Positions 11,644 to 22,932 are shown, numbered from the stretch's first letter. The stretch is 64,000 bases of DNA from Tragulus kanchil (GCA_022376925.1 JAIOJX010000032.1:204348939-204412938), one strand, 5' to 3'. Notes: generated from the sequence alone by a model not told the origin. Made by a program: numbers and translations.

Positions 11644-11770
11644 TCCCATTCATGGGGATGCCACCCTCCGGTCCCAGCTACCTGCTGAAGGCCCCACCTC
11701 CCAACACCATCACACTGTGGTTTAGGTTTCAACAAACAGTTCACAGCATCCTGCATGTCTTTGTCTCTCT

Positions 11771-14034
11771 GCCCAGAGACTAGTTTTCTGCATTGTGCTG
11801 TTTCACCCCTTAACATCTTCAAGCTGCCTGAGAAAGCTGCCTGATTCACCATCTGATGGTTCATCATCTGTGCTGGTGATTTCTCCAAAGCAATGCCTTC
11901 TGAAAACTCTCTTGCAGAACTCCAGCTTTGTTGAGTATCCCTGACCTCCGATGTGTTCATCATACACTGGCCTACATCAAACATTCCCCTATGGCTCCAA
12001 AAATACCTAGGGTTTTACAGACTTTTTAGATCATACAACTTGCCATATTTAATATTAATAGCAGAGAAAGACTCTTCTTTCTTATTGCTGTGTGAACTTT
12101 TCTATAATGTTATTTTTATGTGTATTTCTTATATACTTATAAACTGATTCATGCAAAAAGAAAAAAAAAAGAGCTGCCTGATTTTCTGACTAAATACTCC
12201 AGAGTATTATCAGTTAAACTCCAGAGTAAAGGAGTTTAACTCCAAGGGACCACAGCCACCTAGGAGGCCACCTGTGTCGGTTTCCCATGCATGATAACTT
12301 GAGGGTACTGGAGATGCCTCTAGTATCTAAACACGGCCTTGTGTCTTTGCGGTAGAGATTTCTTGCTGACACAGATGTCCTTGTGACAAGTGACCTTCCT
12401 GGCCCCTCGCTTCCTCCTTCTTATTCTTTAACATGCTTCTCAGTCCCCAGTGTTCCCAAGATCTCCTTTACCTGCCCAGCGGGGAGAGCACAAGTGGGTT
12501 TCTGACCCACACACTCCCTGCCTGGCCTCTGTAGCGGAGGGGCCATGTGCCAGGGGTTCCTGAGCCTATTTCAGATGTGAGCTATCCCGAGATTGCCGCC
12601 CGGCCGAGGCCAACACACTCCCTGTCCACTCCCCGGAGACAGCCAGACCCATCTGGGCAGCGCAACACCCCGTCTCTCCACATCACTGCCTTTCCTCCAA
12701 GCCCGTTTCTGCCTTACCCCACCACGATCTCTCCCACGGCTTCCTCTCTTCACTGCGCCCCACTCCCAGCACCCCCTTCTTCAACTGCTTTGTTCTCATG
12801 CCACCCCCTACCAGCTCCTCCTGCCCCCTGTCCTCTCCTCCAAGTCCCCCTCAGGCCGTCCCTTAGCCTCCACCCTATCTCACCCCCACATACCTCCTTG
12901 CCCAGAGACTAGTTTTCTGCATTGTGCTGTTTCACCCCTTAACATCTTCAAGCTGCCTGAGAAAGCTGCCTGATTCACCATCTGATGGTTCATCATCTGT
13001 GCTGGTGATTTCTCCAAAGCAATGCCTTCTGAAAACTCTCTTGCAGAACTCCAGCTTTGTTGAGTATCCCTGACCTCCGATGTGTTCATCATACACTGGC
13101 CTACATCAAACATTCCCCTATGGCTCCAAAAATACCTAGGGTTTTACAGACTTTTTAGATCATACAACTTGCCATATTTAATATTAATAGCAGAGAAAGA
13201 CTCTTCTTTCTTATTGCTGTGTGAACTTTTCTATAATGTTATTTTTATGTGTATTTCTTATATACTTATAAACTGATTCATGCAAAAAAAAAAAAAAAAA
13301 AAAAGAGCTGCCTGATTTTCTGACTAAATACTCCAGAGTATTATCAGTTAAACTCCAGAGTAAAGGAGTTTAACTCCAAGGGACCACAGCCACCTAGGAG
13401 GCCACCTGTGTCGGTTTCCCATGCATGATAACTTGAGGGTACTGGAGATGCCTCTAGTATCTAAACACGGCCTTGTGTCTTTGCGGTAGAGATTTCTTGC
13501 TGACACAGATGTCCTTGTGACAAGTGACCTTCCTGGCCCCTCGCTTCCTCCTTCTTATTCTTTAACATGCTTCTCAGTCCCCAGTGTTCCCAAGATCTCC
13601 TTTACCTGCCCAGCGGGGAGAGCACAAGTGGGTTTCTGACCCACACACTCCCTGCCTGGCCTCTGTAGCGGAGGGGCCATGTGCCAGGGGTTCCTGAGCC
13701 TATTTCAGATGTGAGCTATCCCGAGATTGCCGCCCGGCCGAGGCCAACACACTCCCTGTCCACTCCCCGGAGACAGCCAGACCCATCTGGGCAGCGCAAC
13801 ACCCCGTCTCTCCACATCACTGCCTTTCCTCCAAGCCCGTTTCTGCCTTACCCCACCACGATCTCTCCCACGGCTTCCTCTCTTCACTGCGCCCCACTCC
13901 CAGCACCCCCTTCTTCAACTGCTTTGTTCTCATGCCACCCCCTACCAGCTCCTCCTGCCCCCTGTCCTCTCCTCCAAGTCCCCCTCAGGCCGTCCCTTAG
14001 CCTCCACCCTATCTCACCCCCACATACCTCCTTG
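11771..14034 (+). repeat. Direct duplication pair 4 (11771-12900 and 12900-14034)
   Basis: About 1130 bases repeated with no spacer; the second copy starts at the base where the first ends. The copies differ by about five A's in an A-run (near 12155 versus 13284). Bases 13702-14034 of the second copy also start pair 5, so 12568-12900 exists three times. Confidence 0.97.
12148..12900. other. Noncoding, C-rich stretch, unassigned
   Basis: From about 12590 the sequence becomes very C-rich on the plus strand. That keeps proline/serine-rich frames open (12547-12912 and 13681-14385) without resemblance to a known protein. No splice-like or promoter-like arrangement was recognised. Confidence 0.5.
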
Positions 14035-14157
14035 ACCCCGCACACCCACAGCTTTAGTCAGCCCCCACGCCACCGCCCCTCAGCTTCACCCTGCACAGCC
14101 TCCCCAGGCCAGCCCGGCTCTCAGTCCCTGGCGGCACCCTCCTCCTGCCCCTCCTCC

Positions 14158-14231
14158 CGGGGTTCTGTGGCCCCGCCTCCCGGGGGGGGGTCCTGTGGCC
14201 CCGCCTCCCGGGGGGGGTCCTGTGGCCCCTC
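14158..14231 (+). repeat. Short GC-rich tandem repeat (about 27-base unit, 2.5 units)
   Basis: The unit 'ctgtggccccgcctcccggg' plus a G-run is repeated at about 14165, 14192 and 14219, the last truncated. Mono-G runs of 7-9 separate the units and are prone to length error. Confidence 0.85.
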
Positions 14232-14527
14232 CCCTTCCACCGCCTCCTCTGCGCTCCTCAGACCCTGGGACCTGCCCCATTCCCAGCTTCTCCCTGCCTG
14301 CACTGCACTGCCGCGGCCTTTGCTGGTGGCCCCTCTTCTGGGTTGGCCGCTCTCACCTCCCCTGCTGGCCTCCCTTACCTGCTAGTTTCCCTTTCAGATC
14401 CATGTATTCAAAAAAGAAAAATGAATGGATTTTAAAAAATGAAGTGGCACAGCCTGAGGAAGTCTGAGGAAGTCTTCATGAAGTGGTATTGGGAAAACTG
14501 GGCAGCTGCATGTAAACCAATAAAGAG

Positions 14528-14678
14528 CCCACTGGACTCCTCTGCCCATGGAATTCTCCAAGCAGGAATGCTGGAGTGGATTTCCATTTTCCAGGGGATC
14601 TTCCTCACCCAGGATTGGAACCTGCATTTCCTGCACTGGCAGACAGATTCTTCACCACTGAGCCACCTGGAAAGCCCG
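14528..14678 (-). mobile_element. Bov-tA-type SINE inside L1
   Basis: Antisense tRNA-type SINE ('ccagcaggaatgctgg' side through 'gagccacctggaaagccc'), inserted in an L1 ORF2 fragment that continues on both sides. It is copy one of pair 5. Confidence 0.85.
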
Positions 14679-15310
14679 TGACATAAATCATACCATTTTT
14701 TTTTTTGAAGGTTAGTCTCCCCAGGCAATTGAAATAGAAACAAATGGGAACTAAGTAACCATACAAGCGTTTGCACAATAAATGAAATTCAAAAAAGCAC
14801 TAAAAGAAAAATTTGCAAATGATCCGGAAAAAAAGCTTTCAATACATGCCGGTCATTTCAGATGTGAGCTATCCCGAGATTGCCGCCCGGCCGAGGCCAA
14901 CACACTCCTGTCCACTCCCCGGAGACAGCCAGACCCATCTGGGCAGCGCAACACCCCGTCTCTCCACATCACTGCCTTTCCTCCAAGCCCGTTTCTGCCT
15001 TACCCCACCACGATCTCTCCCACGGCTTCCTCTCTTCACTGCGCCCCACTCCCAGCACCCCCTTCTTCAACTGCTTTGTTCTCATGCCACCCCCTACCAG
15101 CTCCTCCTGCCCCCTGTCCTCTCCTCCAAGTCCCCCTCAGGCCGTCCCTTAGCCTCCACCCTATCTCACCCCCACATACCTCCTTGACCCCGCACACCCA
15201 CAGCTTTAGTCAGCCCCCACGCCACCGCCCCTCAGCTTCACCCTGCACAGCCTCCCCAGGCCAGCCCGGCTCTCAGTCCCTGGCGGCACCCTCCTCCTGC
15301 CCCTCCTCCC

Positions 15311-15384
15311 GGGGTTCTGTGGCCCCGCCTCCCGGGGGGGGGTCCTGTGGCCCCGCCTCCCGGGGGGGGTCCTGTGGCCCCTCC
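15311..15384 (+). repeat. Short GC-rich tandem repeat (second copy)
   Basis: Duplicate of 14158-14231 within pair 5, with the same unit and the same G-run spacing. Confidence 0.85.
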
Positions 15385-15639
15385 CCTTCCACCGCCTCCT
15401 CTGCGCTCCTCAGACCCTGGGACCTGCCCCCATTCCCAGCTTCTCCCTGCCTGCACTGCACTGCCGCGGCCTTTGCTGGTGGCCCCTCTTCTGGGTTGGC
15501 CGCTCTCACCTCCCCTGCTGGCCTCCCTTACCTGCTAGTTTCCCTTTCAGATCCATGTATTCAAAAAAGAAAAATGAATGGATTTTAAAAAATGAAGTGG
15601 CACAGCCTGAGGAAGTCTGAGGAAGTCTTCATGAAGTGG

Positions 15640-16965
15640 TATTGGGAAAACTGGGCAGCTGCATGTAAACCAATAAAGAGCCCACTGGACTCCTCTGCCC
15701 ATGGAATTCTCCAAGCAGGAATGCTGGAGTGGATTTCCATTTTCCAGGGGATCTTCCTCACCCAGGATTGGAACCTGCATTTCCTGCACTGGCAGACAGA
15801 TTCTTCACCACTGAGCCACCTGGAAAGCCCGTGACATAAATCATACCATTTTTTTTTTTGAAGGTTAGTCTCCCCAGGCAATTGAAATAGAAACAAATGG
15901 GACCTAAGTAACCATACAAGCTTTTGCACAATAAATGAAATTATAAGCAAAATGAAAAGACATCCTACAGAAAGGCAGAAAATATTTGCAAATGATCCAA
16001 CAGATAAGAACTCAATTTCCAAAACATACAAATAGCTCATACAAATCAACAAAAAAACAAACAACCCAATCAAAAAATGGGCAGAAAGCCTAAATAGACA
16101 TTTCTACAAAGAAGAAATACAAATGGCCAAAGGCACGTGAAAAGATACTCAACATCCCTAATCATCAGAAGTACACACCAAGTACTGCCTCACACCGGAA
16201 TGACCATCATTTAAAAGGCTGAAAATAGCAAATGCTGAAGAGGATGTGGAGAAAAGGGAACTCTCTTATACTGTTGGTGCAAATGTAAATTGGTGCAGCT
16301 GCTATTAAAAAAAAACAGTGAAAGTTCCTCAGAAAACTAAAAACAGAGCTACAATATAATCCAGCAATTTCATCCTGGGCATATAACCAGACTAAACTTT
16401 AATTCAAAGAGATACATGGACCTCTATGTTCATAGCAGCACTATTCACAATAGCCAAGACATGAAAGCAGCCTAAATGCCGAGCAACAGAAGAATGAATA
16501 AAGACGATGTGGTACATATATACAATGAAATACCACTCAGTAATAGTGAAGAATGAAATAATGCCATTTGCAGCAACATGGCTACAACTAGAGATTATCA
16601 TACTGACTGAACTAAGTCAGAAAAAGAAAGGCAAATACCATATTGTATCTCTTATTTGTGGGATCTAAAATATGACACAAATGAACCTATATATGAAACA
16701 GAAAGAGACTCATTGAGAAGAGACTTGTGGTTGCCAAAGGATAGTGGTTGAGAAAGGGATGGCGTGGGAGGTTGGGGTTAGCAGACGTAAGCTATTATGC
16801 ATAGAATGGATAAATAGCAAAGACCTACTGAACAGCACGGAGAACTATACCCAGTCTCCTGTGATACACCATAATGGAAAAAATATTTTACAAAGAATGT
16901 ATATATATATATAAAAAGGAATTGCTTTGCTCTACAGCAGAAGTCCACACATTGTAAATCAGCTA
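15640..16965 (+). mobile_element. L1 LINE, 3' end (ORF2 remnant and 3' UTR)
   Basis: A 5'-truncated L1 in sense orientation. ORF2-like landmarks run in order: 'ggtattgggaaaactggg' near 15639, 'caagcttttgcacaata', 'aaacaacccaatcaaaaa', 'atgtggagaaaagggaac', 'atagcagcactattcac' and 'agagattatcatactgac'. The 3' UTR follows with 'cctactgaacagcac' and 'ctctacagcagaag'. Frameshifts and stops make it non-functional. A Bov-tA SINE (15681-15831) interrupts it. Part of its 5' piece is also present at 14487-14788 through pair 5, and its last 70 bases recur at 17967-18040 through pair 6. Confidence 0.88.
15681..15831 (-). mobile_element. Bov-tA-type SINE inside L1 (second copy)
   Basis: Duplicate of 14528-14678. 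This is the copy with intact L1 sequence to its right. Confidence 0.85.
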
Positions 16966-16974
16966 TACCAAGCA

Positions 16975-17178
16975 ACTGCAGCCCTGTCTGACTCTCTGCC
17001 ACCCCATGGACTGTAGACTACCAGGCTCCTCTGTCCATGGGATGCTCCAGGCGAGAGAATCGTGGGTTGCCATGCCCTCCTCCAGGAGATCTTCCCAACC
17101 CAGGGATCCCACAGCATCTCTTAAGTCATCTCCCACCTTGGCAGGCAGATTCCTCACCACTGGTGCCACCTGGCAGGT
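16975..17178 (-). mobile_element. Bov-tA-type SINE
   Basis: Antisense tRNA-type SINE: 'gactctctgccaccccatgg', 'caggctcctctgtccatggg', 'gatcttcccaacccaggg' and 'ggcaggcagattcctcacc'. It follows directly on the L1 3' end. Confidence 0.88.
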
Positions 17179-17694
17179 AGCTCATGGATGCTGCAGAGGC
17201 GGGGTGGTGGTGCACGGGTGGTGACCCTGGGAAATACCGAGTTAGAGGAATGAGTACAAACTCAGATGGAAAACAGCCTCCAGACTCATACAGTGATGAT
17301 GCTGTGTCATGTAATCTCACCGTTGGCATGTCTCCTCTCTGTGGAGCAGGCAACCACAACACAAAGCTACCTACACACCCTGTTTCCATCCCCCACAGCC
17401 TCCGTAGCACATGAGCCAGCACCCAGTGTCCCCTTGGAGCCTGGCCCCAGGTCCTGTGACAGAGATGGCTTCCCTCTGTCTCCCAGATACTCACTCCCTT
17501 GGAAGCTGACACGTCCCCACCTTCTCCACAGTCGTTAAATGCAGCTCCCAGCCAGGGTGCTGGGAAAGTCCGAGACATCACAAGGAGCCTGTGAGGTCTA
17601 GAGATCCAGCAGTCCTTTCCTCCTCTTTGTGAAAGTCAGCAAGAGGTGGGGGAAGGCACGGCTGGAAGGTGGTCTGGGGGTGGCAATCCCCACT

Positions 17695-17969
17695 CATTCA
17701 TGTCTTCCTTCAGCAAGTGTATCTAAATCCCTGACTATGTGCCAGCCACTGGTCCAAGCACAGAGGAAGTGACCATGAACTCACCGATAAGGCCTCCCAA
17801 GTATGAAGTGTATAGTCCCGTGAGGAAGACAATCAGCAGATAAATCATGAGCACTGCATCATCGAAGACAGCAAGACAGAATGAGGTGATGGGTAGGGAA
17901 GGCCTCTCTGAGGAGGGAAGTTTGAGCAGAAGTGAGGAAACAAGCCACACGATGTCTGGAGTAAAGGAA
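17695..17969 (-). mobile_element. L2 LINE, antisense
   Basis: L2-like antisense features: 'ttcagcaagtgtatctaaa', 'tatgtgccagccactgg' and 'aaggcctctctgaggaggg'. It is cut by the pair 6 junction; the continuation is seen only in the second copy. Confidence 0.55.
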
Positions 17970-18046
17970 TGTATATATATATATAAAAAGGAATTGCTTT
18001 GCTCTACAGCAGAAGTCCACACATTGTAAATCAGCTATACCAAGCA

Positions 18047-18250
18047 ACTGCAGCCCTGTCTGACTCTCTGCCACCCCATGGACTGTAGACTACCAGGCTC
18101 CTCTGTCCATGGGATGCTCCAGGCGAGAGAATCGTGGGTTGCCATGCCCTCCTCCAGGAGATCTTCCCAACCCAGGGATCCCACAGCATCTCTTAAGTCA
18201 TCTCCCACCTTGGCAGGCAGATTCCTCACCACTGGTGCCACCTGGCAGGT
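18047..18250 (-). mobile_element. Bov-tA-type SINE (second copy)
   Basis: Duplicate of 16975-17178 through pair 6. Confidence 0.88.
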
Positions 18251-18767
18251 AGCTCATGGATGCTGCAGAGGCGGGGTGGTGGTGCACGGGTGGTGACCCT
18301 GGGAAATACCGAGTTAGAGGAATGAGTACAAACTCAGATGGAAAACAGCCTCCAGACTCATACAGTGATGATGCTGTGTCATGTAATCTCACCGTTGGCA
18401 TGTCTCCTCTCTGTGGAGCAGGCAACCACAACACAAAGCTACCTACACACCCTGTTTCCATCCCCCACAGCCTCCGTAGCACATGAGCCAGCACCCAGTG
18501 TCCCCTTGGAGCCTGGCCCCAGGTCCTGTGACAGAGATGGCTTCCCTCTGTCTCCCAGATACTCACTCCCTTGGAAGCTGACACGTCCCCACCTTCTCCA
18601 CAGTCGTTAAAATGCAGCTCCCAGCCAGGGTGCTGGGAAAGTCCGAGACATCACAAGGAGCCTGTGAGGTCTAGAGATCCAGCAGTCCTTTCCTCCTCTT
18701 TGTGAAAGTCAGCAAGAGGTGGGGGAAGGCACGGCTGGAAGGTGGTCTGGGGGTGGCAATCCCCACT

Positions 18768-19110
18768 CATTCATGTCTTCCTTCAGCAAGTGTATCTAAA
18801 TCCCTGACTATGTGCCAGCCACTGGTCCAAGCACAGAGGAAGTGACCATGAACTCACCGATAAGGCCTCCCAAGTATGAAGTGTATAGTCCCGTGAGGAA
18901 GACAATCAGCAGATAAATCATGAGCACTGCATCATCGAAGACAGCAAGACAGAATGAGGTGATGGGTAGGGAAGGCCTCTCTGAGGAGGGAAGTTTGAGC
19001 AGAAGTGAGGAAACAAGCCACACGATGTCTGGAGTAAAGGAACCCCAGATCCAGGAACTGGCAGGTGCAAAAGTGGCTCCTGTGGTGGGAATGGACTTCA
19101 GGGTGCGGCA
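18768..19110 (-). mobile_element. L2 LINE, antisense (second copy, longer)
   Basis: Duplicate of 17695-17969, here with its natural right-hand continuation past 19042. Confidence 0.5.
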
Positions 19111-19255
19111 CGGAGCTCGTGTGGCTGAATCAGAGAAATGGAAAGAGAGAGTGGAGGACAGATGGTCAGGTGGGTAGGCGGGGGCCCCACTGCATGTGGT
19201 CTTGTGGCTCTGGTGAGGACTTGGGTTTGGGTTGAGGTAAGAAGCTGGAGAGGGG

Positions 19256-19538
19256 TTTTTTTTTTGACTTTTTTTTTTTTTTGGCCATTTCTATGGGTCT
19301 TTCATCTATTTATTTTCATCCATCTTTGTTCTTTGACCTGCGTGGGCTTCCCATCGCAATGGCCTCTCTCGCTGCAGAGCACCAGCTCTGGGCGCATGCA
19401 CTCCAGAGTTCCAGCTGGGTAATTGGACAGATCGGTCCAGCCGCTCCACAGCACGTGGGATCTTCCCAGGCCAGGGATCGAACCAGCGCCCCTTGCACTT
19501 CAAGGTGGTGTCCTTACCCACTGGACCACCAGGGAAGC
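19256..19538 (-). mobile_element. CHR-type tRNA-Glu SINE
   Basis: Antisense CHR-type element with T-rich tail at the left and 'accaccagggaagccc' head at the right. An approximate target-site duplication 'gagaggg(g)ttt' is seen on both sides. Confidence 0.88.
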
Positions 19539-19790
19539 CCTAGAGAGGGTTTTAAGTGCAGGAGTGAGGCTATCGACTTGCACTGTCAAAAGAGCAGTCT
19601 GGCTGCAGTGCTGAGTAGTCAGGGGTCCAAAGGTAGAATCAGGAGAGCAGCTGGAAAGCCTGGCGAGTGAAGGATGAGAGGGTAGGCGTATCTGCTCCAG
19701 GCATCAACTGTCAAAATGGGGTCCCTCTGTGAAAATGTAGCTCAGCACAGAACAGGTTATCATGTCTTCAGCGATTTGGGTGTCTCAAGT

Positions 19791-19819
<29 letters not shown>
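19791..19819 (+). repeat. (CA)n microsatellite
   Basis: About 14 uninterrupted CA units. Confidence 0.98.
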
Positions 19820-19821
<2 letters not shown>

Positions 19822-19926
19822 CAGTCATAGCAGTGCCTCTCCCTATAAAATGTAAAGATACATTGATAATATAAAATCTCCCCTCAGGACATTTACTGAA
19901 ATTGGATCAAGGACAGAGAACATTTG

Positions 19927-20104
19927 GCTTCCCTTGTAGCTCAGGTGGTAAAGAATCCACCTGCAATGCAGGAGACCTGGGCTTCAATCACTGGGTTGGG
20001 AAGATCTCCTGGAGAAGCGATAGGCTACCACACCAGTATTCTTGCCTGGAGAATTCTGTGGCTCAACCATAGGCTGTATAGAGTTAGACACAACTGGATG
20101 ACTT
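19927..20104 (+). mobile_element. Bov-tA-type SINE
   Basis: Sense tRNA-type SINE: 'ggcttcccttgtagctcagg', 'tccacctgcaatgcagg', 'cagtattcttgcctgg' and 'agttagacacaactgg'. Confidence 0.9.
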
Positions 20105-20528
20105 TCGATAGCCAGAATTTGCTCTTGAGGGAAATGATTCAATCAACTTAATCACCAGAGCATCGGTTGAAACCAGAATCAATCCTGAGAGACATCCTGA
20201 CATGTTCAATTTGGTTTCAATGACGTTAGCACCTCCCATAAGCCTCCCTCCAGTCTCTAGCATTCTTATACCCTCCTTACCCTCTTGGCAATCAAAAAAG
20301 ACCTTCAGAGAAGGAAGAGGCAAAAATTCTGTCTGCAGGGTAAATGACTGATAAGACAAAGTATTACTCTTACTGGGAACATTTGCACTTTGGATGTAAT
20401 AAATGCCTTAAGCCACAGAACACAGTCTGGCGTTCTTCTTCCCTTGTGATTGTATTCTGTCAACAACCACCTGTCTCACAAAAGTTGTCCGAATCTTTCA
20501 TTCACTGGAGTTAAAAGGAAAAACACAA

Positions 20529-20635
20529 CAGATCGGTCCAGGCTCCACAGCACGTGGGATCTTCCCAGGCCAGGATCGAACCAGCGCCTTGCACTTCAAG
20601 GTGGTGTCCTTACCCACTGGACCACCAGGAAGCCC
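20529..20635 (-). mobile_element. CHR-type SINE fragment, second copy with run-length deletions
   Basis: Head of the 19256-19538 SINE, repeated by pair 7. It starts abruptly mid-element and carries several one- to four-base deletions relative to the first copy. Confidence 0.85.
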
Positions 20636-20885
20636 TAGAGAGGGATTTAAGTGCAGGAGTGAGGCTATCGACTTGCACTGTCAAAAGAGCAGTCTGGCTG
20701 CAGTGCTGAGTAGTCAGGGGTCCAAAGGTAGAATCAGGAGAGCAGCTGGAAAGCCTGGCGAGTGAAGGATGAGAGGGTAGGCGTATCTGCTCCAGGCATC
20801 AACTGTCAAAATGGGGTCCCTCTGTGAAAATGTAGCTCAGCACAGAACAGGTTATCATGTCTTCAGCGATTTGGGTGTCTCAAGT

Positions 20886-20913
<28 letters not shown>
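20886..20913 (+). repeat. (CA)n microsatellite (second copy)
   Basis: Duplicate of the run at 19791-19819, of almost the same length, which is notable for such a mutable locus. Confidence 0.97.
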
Positions 20914-20916
<3 letters not shown>

Positions 20917-21021
20917 CAGTCATAGCAGTGCCTCTCCCTATAAAATGTAAAGATACATTGATAATATAAAATCTCCCCTCAGGACATTTACTGAAATTGG
21001 ATCAAGGACAGAGAACATTTG

Positions 21022-21199
21022 GCTTCCCTTGTAGCTCAGGTGGTAAAGAATCCACCTGCAATGCAGGAGACCTGGGCTTCAATCACTGGGTTGGGAAGAT
21101 CTCCTGGAGAAGCGATAGGCTACCACACCAGTATTCTTGCCTGGAGAATTCTGTGGCTCAACCATAGGCTGTATAGAGTTAGACACAACTGGATGACTT
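21022..21199 (+). mobile_element. Bov-tA-type SINE (second copy)
   Basis: Duplicate of 19927-20104 through pair 7. Confidence 0.9.
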
Positions 21200-21608
21200 T
21201 CGATAGCCAGAATTTGCTCTTGAGGGAAATGATTCAATCAACTTAATCACCAGAGCATCGGTTGAAACCAGAATCAATCCTGAGAGACATCCTGACATGT
21301 TCAATTTGGTTTCAATGACGTTAGCACCTCCCATAAGCCTCCCTCCAGTCTCTAGCATTCTTATACCCTCCTTACCCTCTTGGCAATCAAAAAAGACCTT
21401 CAGAGAAGGAAGAGGCAAAAATTCTGTCTGCAGGGTAAATGACTGATAAGACAAAGTATTACTCTTACTGGGAACATTTGCACTTTGGATGTAATAAATG
21501 CCTTAAGCCACAGAACACAGTCTGGCGTTCTTCTTCCCTTGTGATTGTATTCTGTCAACAACCACCTGTCTCACAAAAGTTGTCCGAATCTTTCATTCAC
21601 TGGAGTTA

Positions 21609-22496
21609 GAAGACACACATGGCCGTTTAAACCCAAGAGCATTTCGTCAAGGGAATTTTTTTTTCCAAAGGGATTTTTTAAATCTGTGACTTCAAAAACC
21701 ATGAAGCTTCTAACCATTTTAAAATTCTCAAGCTCAATATTTAATATGCATCTTCCTTGCATCCCTGAACCTCATTCCATCCTTACCCCACTTTTTCCTT
21801 CTCACCGTTTATGACACATTGTATCACATGTGCCAGATGAAAATGGTCCTTGAGGCAAAATTCTGCTTCATGTCAAGCAGGTGTGCTGCTTTCAAGTGTG
21901 AGGCGGTCCTGGCTCATTCCATAGTGACAACCGATGAGACCTTGTGGCTCCCAGTAGACCGCTCCCTGCCCAGGACCACACTGTCTATACCAGCAGCTGT
22001 TTCTTGAGTCTTAGGTGCTTGTTGTGTCAACCGGGGAGTCGTTTTCTACCTTAGGGAGGGTCTACAAACAGGTTTAAGAGTCTAGGAACCCCTGAAATTA
22101 TATAATCCAGGTAAGATGAGTATGTCAAGGTAAAGGGAAGGGGGAGTCCCTGGTTTTCAGCAGCTCTTCAAAGCCGTCCAATGGCCACCAAATGTGAGAA
22201 ACTGAGGCAGGAGATAGATGGCTGGACAGCTGGTGCTTGTAAAGTGGAGGAAAACCGAAGCTTAGTTCTCACCTAGACACTCCAGGGGCAAAGCTAGTGG
22301 CAGAAGCCGAGTTCTGCTGAGGTAGAGACAAGGTGCCCACTCCTGAGGTGGAGGAAGACTTCCCTGTCTGCATGTGTGCAGGAAGCCTGCTTGGGGGTCC
22401 AAAAGGGAGGGATGCCACCCCATAATAGTTGTGGACATACCCTCACAGGCCAGTGACAGTAGGATCCATCTTAGCAAAAAAGTCGCACATGCATCT
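21609..22496. other. Noncoding sequence, unassigned
   Basis: No exon or RNA gene was recognised. The right part may be the U3-side of the LTR-like sequence that follows, but this is not certain. Confidence 0.45.
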
Positions 22497-22579
22497 TGGG
22501 GAGGGTCCTAGGACCAGTCAGGAGGGGGGAAAAAAAACAAAAAAAAGAAGATAATTGGCCAAAGGTAAACAAAGACCCA

Positions 22580-22786
22580 GAAGAACTGTCTTATATATAA
22601 GTGATTCAAATCCTTAAATCACCTTTTCATTGCACTTCTCCTTATTGAAGAGGGCGCCCAGACCCTTTCTCTCTGGGTGTGTATTTCTGCTTTGCTTTTG
22701 TCTTAAATAAACAAACTGCTTTTCTGTGTGCTCTCCCACACATTATGCTGGGTCTCTAATAGTAAACTTTGTACCTGTTTTTACAG
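22580..22786 (+). mobile_element. Endogenous retrovirus LTR-like fragment (3' part)
   Basis: It has a 'tatatataag' TATA-like run, a C/T-rich R-like stretch, a 'taaataaac' poly(A) signal near 22706 and a U5-like end in 'tttttaca' at 22786. The arrangement resembles the 3' half of an LTR. No retroviral coding sequence is present, and the family is not named because it was not recognised. Confidence 0.45.
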
Positions 22787-22864
22787 TTTTGGCCGCCTTC
22801 AGAAATTCTTGCTTTCAGTAGGGTAAGGGTCATAGGAGCTTCGCTTCCAGTCTCTAGCCACTGC

Positions 22865-22932
22865 TGGTCTAGTGGCTAAGATTTCTGGTTTGTTCATCTC
22901 AATTATCCAGATTCAATTCCTGGGAAGGGAAC
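22865..22932 (+). pseudogene. tRNA-Glu-like sequence (pseudogene or SINE head)
   Basis: 'tggtctagtggctaagattt' matches the A-box half of tRNA-Glu, and 'gattcaattcctggg' matches the T-arm/B-box half, at normal tRNA spacing with a few mismatches and an extra base in the anticodon arm. It may be the head of an old tRNA-Glu SINE, because a SINE-like 'ggaactaagatctc' follows. Confidence 0.6.

Larger units (their letters stand above)
13702..15941 (+). repeat. Direct duplication pair 5 (13702-14788 and 14855-15941)
   Basis: About 1087 bases repeated at offset 1152-1153. One-base C-run differences occur near 13756/14908 and 14277/15429, and single substitutions near the end. The 66-base spacer 14789-14854 looks like an error-rich version of what follows the second copy: 'atttgcaaatgatcc' occurs in both (14811 and 15984). 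Confidence 0.97.
16895..19042 (+). repeat. Direct duplication pair 6 (16895-17969 and 17967-19042)
   Basis: About 1075 bases repeated at offset 1072-1073. One extra A is present in copy two near 18608. There is no spacer; the joint shares 'gaa'. The breakpoint lies in an AT dinucleotide run at the L1 3' end. Confidence 0.97.
19428..21608 (+). repeat. Direct duplication pair 7 (19428-20513 and 20529-21608)
   Basis: About 1086 bases repeated; the offset falls from 1101 to 1095 within the first 110 bases because copy two lacks bases in several runs ('ccccttg' versus 'cttg', 'cagggat' versus 'caggat', 'agggaag' versus 'aggaag'). After that the copies are essentially identical. Confidence 0.97.

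Noticed and set aside
13681..14385. 234-codon proline/serine-rich frame, with a 268-codon relative at 14782-15588
   Set aside because: The frame stays open because the plus strand is C-rich and contains a minisatellite. The longer version exists only because a duplication junction fuses unrelated sequence in frame.
22580..22786. A complete endogenous retrovirus
   Set aside because: Only an LTR-like 3' portion is visible. No gag, pol or env-like frames are near it.
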